A stretch of DNA of 64,000 nt from Paraburkholderia solitsugae (lineage in GTDB: Bacteria > Pseudomonadota > Gammaproteobacteria > Burkholderiales > Burkholderiaceae): assembly GCF_013177695.1 (NCBI RefSeq), contig NZ_WOEY01000012.1, positions 1 to 64,000 on the forward strand, in the 5' to 3' direction. Below, piece after piece: positions 1-8,337 of this stretch. The position numbers and the translations under genes were made by a program. A model generated the notes under the pieces. That model was not told where the DNA came from, searched no databases, and saw only the letters and a list, made by a program, of their open reading frames with translations. Numbering within the stretch: position 1 is the first letter of the stretch; each line of letters begins with the position of its first letter.

Positions 1-76
1 CGAACAGGACCGTGAAACGACTCCACGCCGATGATAGTGCGGATTCCCGTGTGAAAGTAGGTAATCGTCAGGCTCC
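1..76 (+). rRNA. rrf: 5S ribosomal RNA, 3' part
   Basis: The window opens inside a 5S rRNA. The first 76 bases match the 3' two-thirds of the Burkholderia-type 5S RNA, including the GAACAGGACCGTGAAACG segment and the closing GTCAGGCTCC that would pair with the missing 5' end. It is followed directly by a strong terminator, so this is the distal end of an rRNA operon whose 16S and 23S genes lie to the left of the window. Confidence 0.93.
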
Positions 77-87
77 CCAGCATGTCC

Positions 88-117
88 AGAAACCCCGCCC
101 CAAAAGGCGGGGTTTCT
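88..117 (+). terminator. rRNA operon terminator
   Basis: A perfect 12-bp stem (AGAAACCCCGCC pairing with GGCGGGGTTTCT) around a CCAAAA loop lies 11 bases after the 5S rRNA. The T-tract is short and partly inside the stem. Its position makes it the rRNA operon terminator. Confidence 0.88.
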
Positions 118-316
118 GCGTTTACGGTGCGGGAAAGCGGGCGCAAAAGACGCCGGCAAAAAGCGGGTGCAAAACGAGGCTTGGCCCCTAGCCGCGCCAT
201 CACGACTGCGATGGCATGCTCACGCTGGGACTTCTCGTCCAGATCTTTGTCCGTCGTAACGGCCGGATCTGGAAACATCGCAGAACATTGCCCGATGCGC
301 TCCACTTCTTCCGGCG

Positions 317-472
317 TTACGCCTTCCCGATCCGGACCGCGTTCGCGTAACCTGTCAGCTCCAGATAAGCCCGTCCGACGTCCGCGCCAACGCGGCTCAC
401 GCGCACGGCACCTTCCCAATACACTGCGCCGGTCGATTGGCGGGAATCGCTTGCGAGGTTTCCCCCGCCATC
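317..472 (-). pseudogene. C-terminal remnant of a secreted hydrolase/lipocalin-like (AttH/CrtC-type) gene
   Basis: Read on the minus strand, about 51 codons remain, containing YWEGAVRV and GRAYLELTGY. That is the usual C-terminal signature of AttH/carotenoid-hydratase-like lipocalin proteins (YWEGAV...GYLELTGY). A TAG at 473-475 closes the frame upstream and the normal stop is at 317-319, so only about a sixth of a typical gene (roughly 350 residues) survives. The segment between this remnant and the rRNA terminator (about 118-316) also has an open minus-strand frame that I do not recognise. Assigned by signature only. Confidence 0.5.
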
Positions 473-490
473 CTATGTCATCCGGTCTGG

Positions 491-955
491 CTAAGCCTGT
501 TTCCGCGTCGGAGTCTGATACGACATGCCAGCGGTAAAGCGGTCGAGTCGTTCGCTGGCATCGGTGATCGCCCAAAGGGGCGCGCTGTGCAGTTGCCGAT
601 CGTAATTCGTTACGATCTCCGCGAAAATCGCGAAGCCGGCACCGTCCAATCTCCACTCGCCAGTCTCACGGCCGATATCGAAAACCGCCGACACCGCGCC
701 CTCCGCCGCACCGAGTTGCTCGCCGGTTACCGAGCCGAAGCCGGACTCAGCCAGAAAACCCGTCAACAGCATGACCTGCGTGAGTGTTTGCGCATCGCTC
801 GTGCTACCGGCGCCTCGGCGCAAGGCGTCGAGCGCCAGATGCACGCGCAGAGCAAGATCGTCGGCGATCTTCCGGGCGATCGGCAACAGCATGGCTTTGT
901 CATGCCGGGCGCGCGCAGCGCCGGTGTTGCGGGAAAACGGAATCGGTTGTGCCAT
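491..955 (-). CDS. conserved hypothetical protein (sometimes labelled Fis-family in Burkholderia)
   Basis: A 154-residue soluble protein, mostly helical in composition, without a signal peptide or membrane segment. The text is rich in Ala and Leu, with a conserved-looking C-terminal stretch LHSAPLWAITDASERLDRF. Proteins of this type are common in Burkholderia and are sometimes called Fis-family regulators, but I see no clear helix-turn-helix and no catalytic motif. It stands alone, transcribed towards the rRNA terminator, with the GntR regulator in the same orientation about 280 bp upstream. Function unknown. Confidence 0.7.
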   Translation of the reverse strand: MAQPIPFSRNTGAARARHDKAMLLPIARKIADDLALRVHLALDALRRGAGSTSDAQTLTQVMLLTGFLAESGFGSVTGEQLGAAEGAVSAVFDIGRETGEWRLDGAGFAIFAEIVTNYDRQLHSAPLWAITDASERLDRFTAGMSYQTPTRKQA

Positions 956-1231
956 GACGGTCCAGTGTTATGCCTGTGCAGATGCAATAACGGCGCGGGC
1001 CGGAAAAGGTTGAGCCCTCATGCGTCTACCGCAACCCAATTGGCCGTCTTGAGCAGTGGGATGGCTGTGTACAAGCCAATCGCCAGTCGCGATCATGACG
1101 CGCCCGGGCTTTCATTTAGACCAACCGGATCCTTTCGATTCCCTCGCTCTGTCCGCTTCAAACCCGCGAGCGCTGCGCACCTTCCGCTGCAAGTGCCGCG
1201 CCATCCGGCAGCGGCACTTGTCAAATCGACG

Positions 1232-2077
1232 TCACTCCTGATCCGCGTCATCAACCGGCGCGACACTACGCGCCCTCACGCGTCGGCGAATCTCGGAGTC
1301 GAGAATCAGTCGACCCCGCAGCTTGCCCTTCATGCGCTTCACATAGCGTGGCGCTTCAGTCATGTGAACCACCATCAGCTCGCGCACCTTTTCCACGTCA
1401 CGTTCGCGCGCCGCTTTTGTGATCGCCTTGTGAATCTTCACGTTGGCGAGACCGAAACGTTCGTGTTCGGCCTGTGGCGTATCGTTACGAAACTCGATCA
1501 ATTGCCGGATCATTTCGTTGATCAGTTCACAACTGAAGCGCAGGAACGGATTCGGATTTGCCGCTGCGAGGATGTCGTGAAAATTGACGTCTTCCTGACG
1601 TTGCCGCACGATGTCCTGTCCGCCATGTGACGAAGCTGGCCGATCGCAGCACGCAATGCTGGCTTCGAGTGCCTCGAAATCCTGCTCCGTCAAATGCGGC
1701 ACCGCACCCGCCGCCAGCTCCGGCTCCAGCAATTTACGCACGGTGTAAATGTCGTCGATCGATACGTCCTTGAAGAACAGGTAGTTCTGCAAGAGCTGTA
1801 ACGTCCGGTCGAGCGGCACTTCGACCACCATGCCGCCACCGCTTGGGCCCGTGGTCACCTTGATGAGACCCTGCACCTCGAGTGACTTCAGGGCCTCGCG
1901 AATCGTACTCTTGCTCACCGAAAAGAGCTGCTGCAGTTCCACCTCGCGCGGCAGGCGGTCACCCGGGTTGAGATCCTTCTCCGTGATGAGCCGCTTGATC
2001 TCCTCGGCGACCAGATCGCCGCGTTTTTGCTGCTTGATCTCGATCGCGGCGCCAGTCTTGGCGCGATCCATGGCCAT
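1232..2077 (-). CDS. GntR-family transcriptional regulator, FadR/FCD subfamily
   Basis: A 281-residue DNA-binding regulator. Residues about 15-85 form the GntR winged helix (LVAEEIKRLI...GDRLPREVELQQLFSVSKSTIREALKSLEVQGLI). Residues about 105-245 form the FCD effector domain, with the metal-site pattern DVNFHDILAAANPN and a later HMTEAP histidine. The start follows a GGGAG ribosome site 8 bases upstream; an alternative ATG lies 2 codons in. It is divergent from the ABC transporter/hydrolase operon that begins at 2353 and the shared intergenic region holds a perfect palindrome, so it is the likely regulator of that operon. The effector is unknown but is probably a substrate or product of the pathway. 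Confidence 0.92.
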   Translation of the reverse strand: MAMDRAKTGAAIEIKQQKRGDLVAEEIKRLITEKDLNPGDRLPREVELQQLFSVSKSTIREALKSLEVQGLIKVTTGPSGGGMVVEVPLDRTLQLLQNYLFFKDVSIDDIYTVRKLLEPELAAGAVPHLTEQDFEALEASIACCDRPASSHGGQDIVRQRQEDVNFHDILAAANPNPFLRFSCELINEMIRQLIEFRNDTPQAEHERFGLANVKIHKAITKAARERDVEKVRELMVVHMTEAPRYVKRMKGKLRGRLILDSEIRRRVRARSVAPVDDADQE

Positions 2078-2177
2078 TTTCGATGCTCCCAGTTTTGTCC
2101 TGCACGTTCTTCCATCGGCCGGTCAGGCCAGCCACGACACGGAAGGCTGCCTCGCTGCCGCCAGGAATTTTGCCTTA

Positions 2178-2206
2178 TTGACACTCGAATTTATTGTACC
2201 TACGAT
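2178..2206 (+). promoter_or_regulatory. predicted sigma-70 promoter of the ABC/hydrolase operon
   Basis: A consensus -35 TTGACA (2178-2183) is separated by 17 bp from TACGAT (2201-2206; 4 of 6 match TATAAT). This predicts transcription starting near 2213, about 140 bp before the first gene, and places the palindrome at 2217-2236 over the transcription start. Confidence 0.55.
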
Positions 2207-2216
2207 CGAGTCCAAC

Positions 2217-2236
2217 CTATTTATCATGATAAATAG
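2217..2236. promoter_or_regulatory. 20-bp perfect palindrome, candidate operator for the divergent GntR regulator
   Basis: CTATTTATCATGATAAATAG is its own reverse complement over all 20 bases. It lies just downstream of the predicted -10 box, where a bound repressor would block initiation. FCD-type GntR dimers bind short palindromes, so the neighbouring regulator (1232-2077) is the obvious candidate. AT-rich in a GC-rich background. Confidence 0.6.
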
Positions 2237-2352
2237 AACAAAATCGGTGTGGTGGAAAACTTCTCGGCGGCCAGCAAGCGTTCGTCGTCGTTCGCGCAGT
2301 CTTTCAGTTTCGCAGTCGGTCAGTGCGTGTCTCTTTCTTAAGGAGCGTCATT

Positions 2353-3561
2353 TTGAATCGCCGAAATATGTTGAAGCTGGCCGCGTTGTCGGCCGTTCCG
2401 GGGACGTTGGGCTCGCTGGTCGCGCGTAGCGCGTTCGCGCAGGCCGGGGCCTTGCAATTCGCCTGTCCGGTGCCGATGTCGGGCCCGTTCGCCGCGAACG
2501 GCAAGTACGCCGACCTCGGCATGAAGCTCGCCATCGAGCAGTACGGCAAGGTACTCGGCCAACCGCTGGCCTATACCGTGCTCGATACGGAAGGCAAGCC
2601 AGCGACGGCAGTGCGCCGCGTGCAGGAAATTGCGCAGCAGAAGAATGCGCGTTTCTTCGCCGGCGGTATTCTGTCCTCCGAAGCTTTGGCGATGGGCAAG
2701 GAAGTCCAAAAGGCCGGCGGCGTCTTTATCACCACGGCAGGCGCGGACGAGATCACCGGTAAGGACTGCAATGACTCGACTTTCCGCTGGTCCGTGCCGA
2801 CCTACGGTGCGATCGAACAGACCGTGCGTCCGTTGATCCAGATGATGCCGAAAGCGAAACGCTGGTACACCATCACGCCGCAATACGTATTCGGCGACGG
2901 TTTGCTATCGGCGGCCAAGGCGATTTTCAATGAGAAGGGCCTTGAGCACGTGGGCAATAGCTACCACTCGCTCAACGAGAAGGAATTCAGCGGCTATCTG
3001 ACCAATGCAGTCGCCGCGAAGCCTGACGTCCTGCTGATCCTCAACTTCGGTTCGCAATCGTCCGATACGTTGCGCCAGGCTGTGAGCTTCGGCATGAAGA
3101 ACAATTGCACGATTCTGCTCGCCTGGGCTTCCGGCCTGGAGCAGTTCGAATCGCTCGGCGCGGACCTGTGCGAAGGCGTCTATTTCGGCGCACAGTATTG
3201 GCACGACATCGACTCGCCACTCAATCGCGATCTCGTCAAGCGCAGCAATGCCGCGTTCAAGGCCAACCCCAATTACAGCCTCGCGGGTTCTTACATCTGT
3301 ACAAAGATCTTGCTCGACGGCATCGTGAAAGCGGGCACCGTCGATCCGAAGAAGGTGGTCGCGGCGCTCGAGGGCATGAAATATGACGGCCTGACGGGCC
3401 CGGAGGAAGTCCGCAAGGGTGACCATCAGGTACTGAAGAACTACTATCTGTTGAAGGGCAAGGCGAAGAACAAGATGAAAAGCGCCGACGACTATGCGGA
3501 TATCGTGAGTTCCGGCCAGTCGTTCCTGCCTCTGGACAAGACCGGCTGCAAGATGGCCTGA
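2353..3561 (+). CDS. ABC transporter substrate-binding protein (branched-chain amino acid/amide type)
   Basis: Periplasmic binding component of a LivK-like ABC importer, about 402 residues. I chose the TTG at 2353 because it is preceded by AAGGAG at the right spacing and gives a normal signal peptide (MNRRNMLKLAALSAVPGTLG ... SAFAQAG). An in-frame ATG at 2323 lacks a ribosome site and would put extra residues before the signal. The mature protein has the type I fold pattern with PMSGPFAANGKYADLGMKLAIEQYG near its start. It is first in an operon with two permeases, two ATPases and two hydrolases. The linked hydrolases suggest an N-carbamoyl, ureido or amide compound as ligand, not a plain branched-chain amino acid; this is inference. 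Confidence 0.9.
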   Translation: MNRRNMLKLAALSAVPGTLGSLVARSAFAQAGALQFACPVPMSGPFAANGKYADLGMKLAIEQYGKVLGQPLAYTVLDTEGKPATAVRRVQEIAQQKNARFFAGGILSSEALAMGKEVQKAGGVFITTAGADEITGKDCNDSTFRWSVPTYGAIEQTVRPLIQMMPKAKRWYTITPQYVFGDGLLSAAKAIFNEKGLEHVGNSYHSLNEKEFSGYLTNAVAAKPDVLLILNFGSQSSDTLRQAVSFGMKNNCTILLAWASGLEQFESLGADLCEGVYFGAQYWHDIDSPLNRDLVKRSNAAFKANPNYSLAGSYICTKILLDGIVKAGTVDPKKVVAALEGMKYDGLTGPEEVRKGDHQVLKNYYLLKGKAKNKMKSADDYADIVSSGQSFLPLDKTGCKMA

Positions 3562-3633
3562 TGCATCCGTGCCGCACGCAACGCGGCACGCTCGTTAGCG
3601 GCACTTCATCGCTACACCCTTTAGACGGACGCC

Positions 3634-4494
3634 ATGAACGTTTATCTCCTGCAGATCGTCAACGGCATCGGAGTGGGGATGCTGTATTTCCTGCTCGCGG
3701 TCGGTTTGTCGATCGTGTTCGGCTTGCTGCGCTTCGTGAATTTCGCGCACGGCGCGTTCTATCTGCTCGGCGCGTATTTCTGCTATCAGGCGATGCAGTG
3801 GTCGATGAATTTCTGGACCGCGCTTGTCGTCGTGCCGATTGTCGTCGGCGCGCTTGCGTGGGTCGTCGAGAAGCTGATCTTGCGGCACGTTTACGCGCAA
3901 CAGCACGAGTTTCATATTCTCGTGACGGTCGGCCTCGCTCTCGTCGTGCAGGAATGCGCGATCCTGATCTGGGGCCCGCTCGGCGACAACGTGCCGGTTC
4001 CGGACATGTTGAATGGCGTGGTGATCTGGGGCAGTTTCGTGTATCCGAAGTACCGCCTGTTCGTGATCGGCTTCACAGCAGTGCTGGCTGCGCTGTTGTG
4101 GTGGGTGCTGGAAGGCACGCGGCTCGGTAGCGCGGTGCGCGCCGGCAGCGAATCGACGGAGATGGTGTCGCTGCTCGGCATCAATGTGGTGCGCGTTTTC
4201 AGCCTGGTGTTCGCGCTGGGCGCCGCCACCGCTGCATTGGCCGGCGTGCTTGCCGCGCCGATTCGTGGCGTCGATCCGTTCATGGGCATCGAGGCGCTCA
4301 GCGTCGCGTTCGTCGTGGTGGTGGTCGGCGGGATGGGCAATTTTCTGGGCGCACTGGTCGGCGGACTGCTGGTCGGAATCGTGCAGAGCGTGATGAGTAC
4401 GTTGTGGCCGGAGGGCGCGCGGCTGATGATCTACGTCGCGATGGCCGCGGTGTTGTTGTTACGGCCGAATGGTTTGCTCGGGAGAGCGGCATGA
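3634..4494 (+). CDS. livH: branched-chain amino acid-type ABC transporter permease, LivH family
   Basis: An inner-membrane permease of 286 residues with about eight hydrophobic segments. The first, GMLYFLLAVGLSIVFGLLRF, is the typical LivH start, followed by NFAHGAFYLLGAY. The coupling loop RAGSESTEMVSLLGINV is where the ATPases dock. Its stop overlaps the start of the LivM permease (ATGA at 4491-4494), so the two are translationally coupled. With the binding protein, LivM, LivG and LivF it forms one importer. Confidence 0.93.
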   Translation: MNVYLLQIVNGIGVGMLYFLLAVGLSIVFGLLRFVNFAHGAFYLLGAYFCYQAMQWSMNFWTALVVVPIVVGALAWVVEKLILRHVYAQQHEFHILVTVGLALVVQECAILIWGPLGDNVPVPDMLNGVVIWGSFVYPKYRLFVIGFTAVLAALLWWVLEGTRLGSAVRAGSESTEMVSLLGINVVRVFSLVFALGAATAALAGVLAAPIRGVDPFMGIEALSVAFVVVVVGGMGNFLGALVGGLLVGIVQSVMSTLWPEGARLMIYVAMAAVLLLRPNGLLGRAA

Positions 4495-5561
4495 TCAATA
4501 CCTCGAAGCCTGCTGTGCAAGATGCTTCTTCCCGACCGGCTCAACGCAGCTTGAAGCACGCGTTGCATCGCTATCGCTTTCTGTTGCTGGCGTTGCTGGT
4601 CGTGTGCATATTGCCGTTGACGCTGCGTTCTGGATCGTTAGCCACTGAAGTATTGGTGTTCGCTCTTGCCGCACTCGGTTGCAATCTGCTGCTCGGCCAC
4701 ACGGGCTTGCTCTCGTTCGGGCAGGGCATCTTCTTTGGACTCGGCAGCTATTGCGCAGGTCTGGTCCTCACCAAAACGGCGATGCCGATACCTGTGGCGC
4801 TGCTCGCCGCGATCGTCATCGGCGCGGCTGCCGCCGCACTGGTTGGCTGGTTCTCGATTCGCCAGCGCGGCACGTACTTCGTCATGTTGACGCTCGCATT
4901 CGGGCAACTGTTCTACTTCCTTGCCTACACCACGCCCGATCTGACCGGTGGTGACAACGGTTTGCTCGACATTCCACGCCCGGCGTTGGGGGTGTTCGGC
5001 AAAGCACTCGTGCCGTTGACTTCGCCGTGGCAATACTACGGTTTCGTCGCCGTGTTGTTTCTCGTGGTGTTCTGGTTGCTGATGCGTGTCTCGCACTCGG
5101 TATTCGGCCGGACGTTGCTGGCGATTCGCGACAACGAGGCGCGCGCGGCCGCAGTCGGCTATGACGTCAAACGCTTCAAGCTCATGGCGTTCGTGATCTC
5201 CGGCGCGGTGACGGGCCTTGCTGGCGCGTTGCATGCATTGATGACCGGCATCGCGCCGCTGTCCAACATCGATTACCACACGAGCGAGATGATCCTCGTG
5301 ATGACGGTGATTGGCGGCACGGGCAATCTGTTCGCGTCGGTGCTGGGCGCGGCGTTCTATGTGCTGTTCGCCGATTGGCTGTCCACGCTATGGCCGCGCT
5401 GGCTGTTGCTGCTCGGCATTGTGCTGATCGCCGTTAGCCTGTTCATGCAGCGCGGGCTATGGGGTTTGGGCGAACGAATCTGGCAAGCGCTGCGGCGCAA
5501 CCCATCCGCCGATGATGCTGACAACGATACCGGCAACCACGCAGCCAGGGAGCGCGTATGA
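4491..5561 (+). CDS. livM: branched-chain amino acid-type ABC transporter permease, LivM family
   Basis: The second permease of the importer, 356 residues. The start at 4491 overlaps the LivH stop (ATGA) and is preferred over an in-frame start at 4404 inside livH. After a polar N-terminal segment come about nine membrane spans. Family hallmarks are GHTGLLSFGQGIFFGLGSY and the loop RDNEARAAAVGYDVKRFKL, which contacts the ATPases. The C-terminus is cytoplasmic and polar, and its stop overlaps the LivG start at 5558. Confidence 0.92.
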   Translation: MINTSKPAVQDASSRPAQRSLKHALHRYRFLLLALLVVCILPLTLRSGSLATEVLVFALAALGCNLLLGHTGLLSFGQGIFFGLGSYCAGLVLTKTAMPIPVALLAAIVIGAAAAALVGWFSIRQRGTYFVMLTLAFGQLFYFLAYTTPDLTGGDNGLLDIPRPALGVFGKALVPLTSPWQYYGFVAVLFLVVFWLLMRVSHSVFGRTLLAIRDNEARAAAVGYDVKRFKLMAFVISGAVTGLAGALHALMTGIAPLSNIDYHTSEMILVMTVIGGTGNLFASVLGAAFYVLFADWLSTLWPRWLLLLGIVLIAVSLFMQRGLWGLGERIWQALRRNPSADDADNDTGNHAARERV

Positions 5562-6325
5562 GCGAAGCGATTCTGCAAGCGAGCGGCGTGGTGAAGCGGT
5601 ATGGCAAATTCACGGCGCTCTCCGACGTCAATCTGCGTGTCATGCCGCTTACCGTGCATTCAGTGATCGGTCCGAATGGCGCGGGCAAGACGACGCTGTT
5701 TCACGTGTTGACCGGCACGTTGCCCATCACCGACGGGAAGATCATCTTCGACGGTCATGACGTGACGCATGAACCCGACCATAAACGCGTGCGCCGCGGC
5801 GTTGCGCGTTCGTTTCAGGTGACGAGCCTGTTCGCCAATCTGAGCGTGCGCGAAAATCTACGGCTCGCTGCGCAAGGTGTCGACGCGGTGCGTGCGTTGA
5901 ATGCGTGGACGCCGCCGCATGGTGCACTCACCCACGCGGACGTCGTCGACAGTGTGCTTGACCGCCTCGCGTTGCAGCGCTTTAGCGACGTGCCTGCGGG
6001 CGCGCTGTCGCATGGTCAGCAGCGGCGGCTTGAGGTCGGCATGGCGCTCGCCGCGCGGCCCAAGGCGATCTTTCTCGATGAGCCGACTTCCGGCATGGGC
6101 ATCGACGACCTCGACGACATGAAGCAACTGATTCGCGGCCTGCGCGACGATTACACGGTCGTGCTGATTGAACACAACATGGGCATCGTGATGGATATCT
6201 CCGACACGATCACCGTCATGCAACAAGGACGCGTGCTAGTGGAAGGGCGCCCGGACGATATTCGCGGCGACGAGCGTGTACGCAGCGCCTATCTCGGCAA
6301 CATGATCACCGGAGGCCGTGCATGA
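5558..6325 (+). CDS. livG: ABC transporter ATP-binding protein, LivG family
   Basis: One of two ATPases energising the importer, 255 residues. Walker A is GPNGAGKTTLF (about residues 38-48), the ABC signature is LSHGQQRRLEVGMALA, Walker B is AIFLDEPTSGMG and the switch histidine lies in LIEHNMG. The RSFQVTSLFANLSVRENL segment is typical of LivG. It overlaps livM and livF by four bases each, which points to tight translational coupling. Confidence 0.95.
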   Translation: MSEAILQASGVVKRYGKFTALSDVNLRVMPLTVHSVIGPNGAGKTTLFHVLTGTLPITDGKIIFDGHDVTHEPDHKRVRRGVARSFQVTSLFANLSVRENLRLAAQGVDAVRALNAWTPPHGALTHADVVDSVLDRLALQRFSDVPAGALSHGQQRRLEVGMALAARPKAIFLDEPTSGMGIDDLDDMKQLIRGLRDDYTVVLIEHNMGIVMDISDTITVMQQGRVLVEGRPDDIRGDERVRSAYLGNMITGGRA

Positions 6326-7023
6326 TTCTCGACGTGCAGCAGATTCACGGCTTCTACGGCAAGAGCCACATCCTGCAAGGGGTGTCTCTACAAATCAACG
6401 ACGGCGAGACGGTCACGCTATTGGGCCGTAACGGCGCGGGTAAGTCGACCACGCTCAAGGCCATTGCCGGTGTCGTCACGCCACAGCGCGGGTCGGTGGC
6501 GTTCAACGGCACTGCAATCAGCGGCATGCCGCCGCACAAGATCGCCTCGCGCGGCGTGTGCTTCGTGCCCGAACATCGCGGGGTCTTTCGTCTGCTGACC
6601 GTAGAAGAAAACCTGCGGCTCGGCGCGCGCAAGGATTCGCCGTGGCAACTCGACGACATCTACCGCATTTTCCCGCGCCTGAAAGAGCGGCGTACGAACG
6701 GTGGCGCGCAACTCTCCGGCGGCGAACAGCAGATGCTCGCGATCGGCCGCGCGTTGATGAATCATCCGCGGCTGTTGATGCTCGACGAACCGGTTGAAGG
6801 TCTCGCGCCGGTGATCGTCGAAGAGATCGTCGCGCAACTCAAGTTGATCCGTGAAGCGGGCGTCGCGATTCTGCTGGTCGAGCAGAACCTGGAAGTCTGC
6901 ACACAGCTCGCGGATCGCCACTACATCATCGAACAGGGCGTGATTGTCTACGAAGGCGACAACGCTTCGTTCGCCGCCGACGATTCGATCAAGGACCGTT
7001 ATCTGGGCGTCGGCGTAGTCTGA
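6322..7023 (+). CDS. livF: ABC transporter ATP-binding protein, LivF family
   Basis: The second ATPase, 233 residues, the usual LivF length. Walker A is GRNGAGKSTTLKAI, the signature is LSGGEQQMLAIGRALM, Walker B is LLMLDEPVEGLAP and the H-loop equivalent is LLVEQNLEV. VPEHRGVFRLLTVEENL matches the LivF Q-loop region. It overlaps livG by ATGA and is followed after 33 bp by the M20 hydrolase, so the transporter and the enzymes are probably one transcript. Confidence 0.95.
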   Translation: MILDVQQIHGFYGKSHILQGVSLQINDGETVTLLGRNGAGKSTTLKAIAGVVTPQRGSVAFNGTAISGMPPHKIASRGVCFVPEHRGVFRLLTVEENLRLGARKDSPWQLDDIYRIFPRLKERRTNGGAQLSGGEQQMLAIGRALMNHPRLLMLDEPVEGLAPVIVEEIVAQLKLIREAGVAILLVEQNLEVCTQLADRHYIIEQGVIVYEGDNASFAADDSIKDRYLGVGVV

Positions 7024-7056
7024 CGCGCACTCCGTCTTCACTACGAGGTAGCATCG

Positions 7057-8337
7057 ATGCAAGTTCATGAATCAACAACCGTCGGAGCGCTCGCTGATCT
7101 GCGTGTCGACGGCGCGCGGCTCTGGGACAGTCTCATGCAACTCGCGCAAATCGGCGCGACGGATAAAGGCGGTGTGTGCCGGCTCGCGTTGACCGAACTG
7201 GACCGCAAGGCGCGCGACCTCTTTATCGCATGGGCGACGGAGATTGGCTGCAGCGTGCGGGTCGACGCGATCGGCAATATCTTCGCGCGTCGCGCGGGTT
7301 TGCGTGACGACCTGCCGCCGGTGATGACGGGCAGCCACATCGATACGCAGCCCACGGGTGGCAAGTTCGACGGCAATTACGGCGTGCTGGCTGGTCTCGA
7401 AGTATTGCGCACACTGGCCGATGCCAACGTACGAACGCTCGCGCCGCTGGAAGTCGCGGTATGGACCAATGAAGAGGGCTCGCGGTTTGTACCGGTGATG
7501 ATGGGCTCAGGCGTGTTCGCTGGGGCTTTCACGTTGGAGCATGCCCTCGAACAACGCGATCGCGACGGTATTTCGGTGCGCGACGCGCTCGCGTCAATCG
7601 GTTATGCGGGCGAAAGCGGAAAGCCCCATGCGGTCGGCGCGTATTTTGAAGCGCATATCGAACAAGGGCCCGTGCTGGAGGCGCATGACACAACGATCGG
7701 CGTCGTACAGGGTGCGTTAGGCCAGCGCTGGTACGACGTCACAGTGCACGGCATGGAAGCGCACGCGGGTCCCACGCCGATGGAACTGCGCCGCGACGCG
7801 TTGCTCGCCGCGGCGGACCTGATTCACGCGGTGAATCGCATTGCGCTCGATCACGCGCCACATGGACGCGGGACGGTCGGCTGGCTCGACGTGCATCCGA
7901 ACTCACGCAACGTGATTCCTGGCCGCGTCACCCTGACGGTCGATCTGCGCGCGGCCGACGATGCTTCGCTCACAGAGATGGATGCCGCACTACACGCGGC
8001 TTGCGCCGTCGCGGGTGAGAAGGCAGGCATCACCGTCGATGTCGAACAGGTGGTGTATTTCCCGCCACAACCGTTCGCGGCGGACCTGGTCGCCGCGGTT
8101 CAGCAGGGTGCGGACACGCTCGGCTTTTCGTCGATGGACGTCATCAGCGGCGCCGGTCACGACGCGGTCTATCTCGCGCGCGTGGCGCCGGCGGCCATGA
8201 TCTTCGTGCCGTGCAAGGACGGCATCAGCCACAACGAAATCGAAGACGCGCGCGCGGATCATCTGGAAGCCGGCTGCAACGTCCTGTTGCAGGCCATGCT
8301 GAACGCCGCGCAAACGGCGGGGAGCACTGAAGCATGA
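7057..8337 (+). CDS. M20-family Zn-dependent hydrolase (N-carbamoyl-L-amino-acid hydrolase / allantoate amidohydrolase type)
   Basis: A cytoplasmic dimetal amidohydrolase of 426 residues. Metal and catalytic motifs are GSHIDTQPTGGKFDGNYG, TNEEGSRF, EAHIEQGPVLE and the C-terminal GAGHDAV ... GISHNEIE. The dimerisation-lid region carries HGMEAHAGPTPM. These define the hydantoinase/carbamoylase/ureidoglycolate group that removes carbamoyl groups from N-carbamoyl amino acids or ureides. The start follows GAGG 8 bases upstream. It lies between livF and an MlrC-like gene (overlap ATGA at 8334-8337), so imported compounds are probably decarbamoylated or deamidated here. The exact substrate is open. 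Confidence 0.9.
   Translation: MQVHESTTVGALADLRVDGARLWDSLMQLAQIGATDKGGVCRLALTELDRKARDLFIAWATEIGCSVRVDAIGNIFARRAGLRDDLPPVMTGSHIDTQPTGGKFDGNYGVLAGLEVLRTLADANVRTLAPLEVAVWTNEEGSRFVPVMMGSGVFAGAFTLEHALEQRDRDGISVRDALASIGYAGESGKPHAVGAYFEAHIEQGPVLEAHDTTIGVVQGALGQRWYDVTVHGMEAHAGPTPMELRRDALLAAADLIHAVNRIALDHAPHGRGTVGWLDVHPNSRNVIPGRVTLTVDLRAADDASLTEMDAALHAACAVAGEKAGITVDVEQVVYFPPQPFAADLVAAVQQGADTLGFSSMDVISGAGHDAVYLARVAPAAMIFVPCKDGISHNEIEDARADHLEAGCNVLLQAMLNAAQTAGSTEA

Noticed and set aside
4404..4490. Longer LivM N-terminus from 4404
   Set aside because: It would lie inside livH; the ATGA overlap at 4491 is the normal coupled start.
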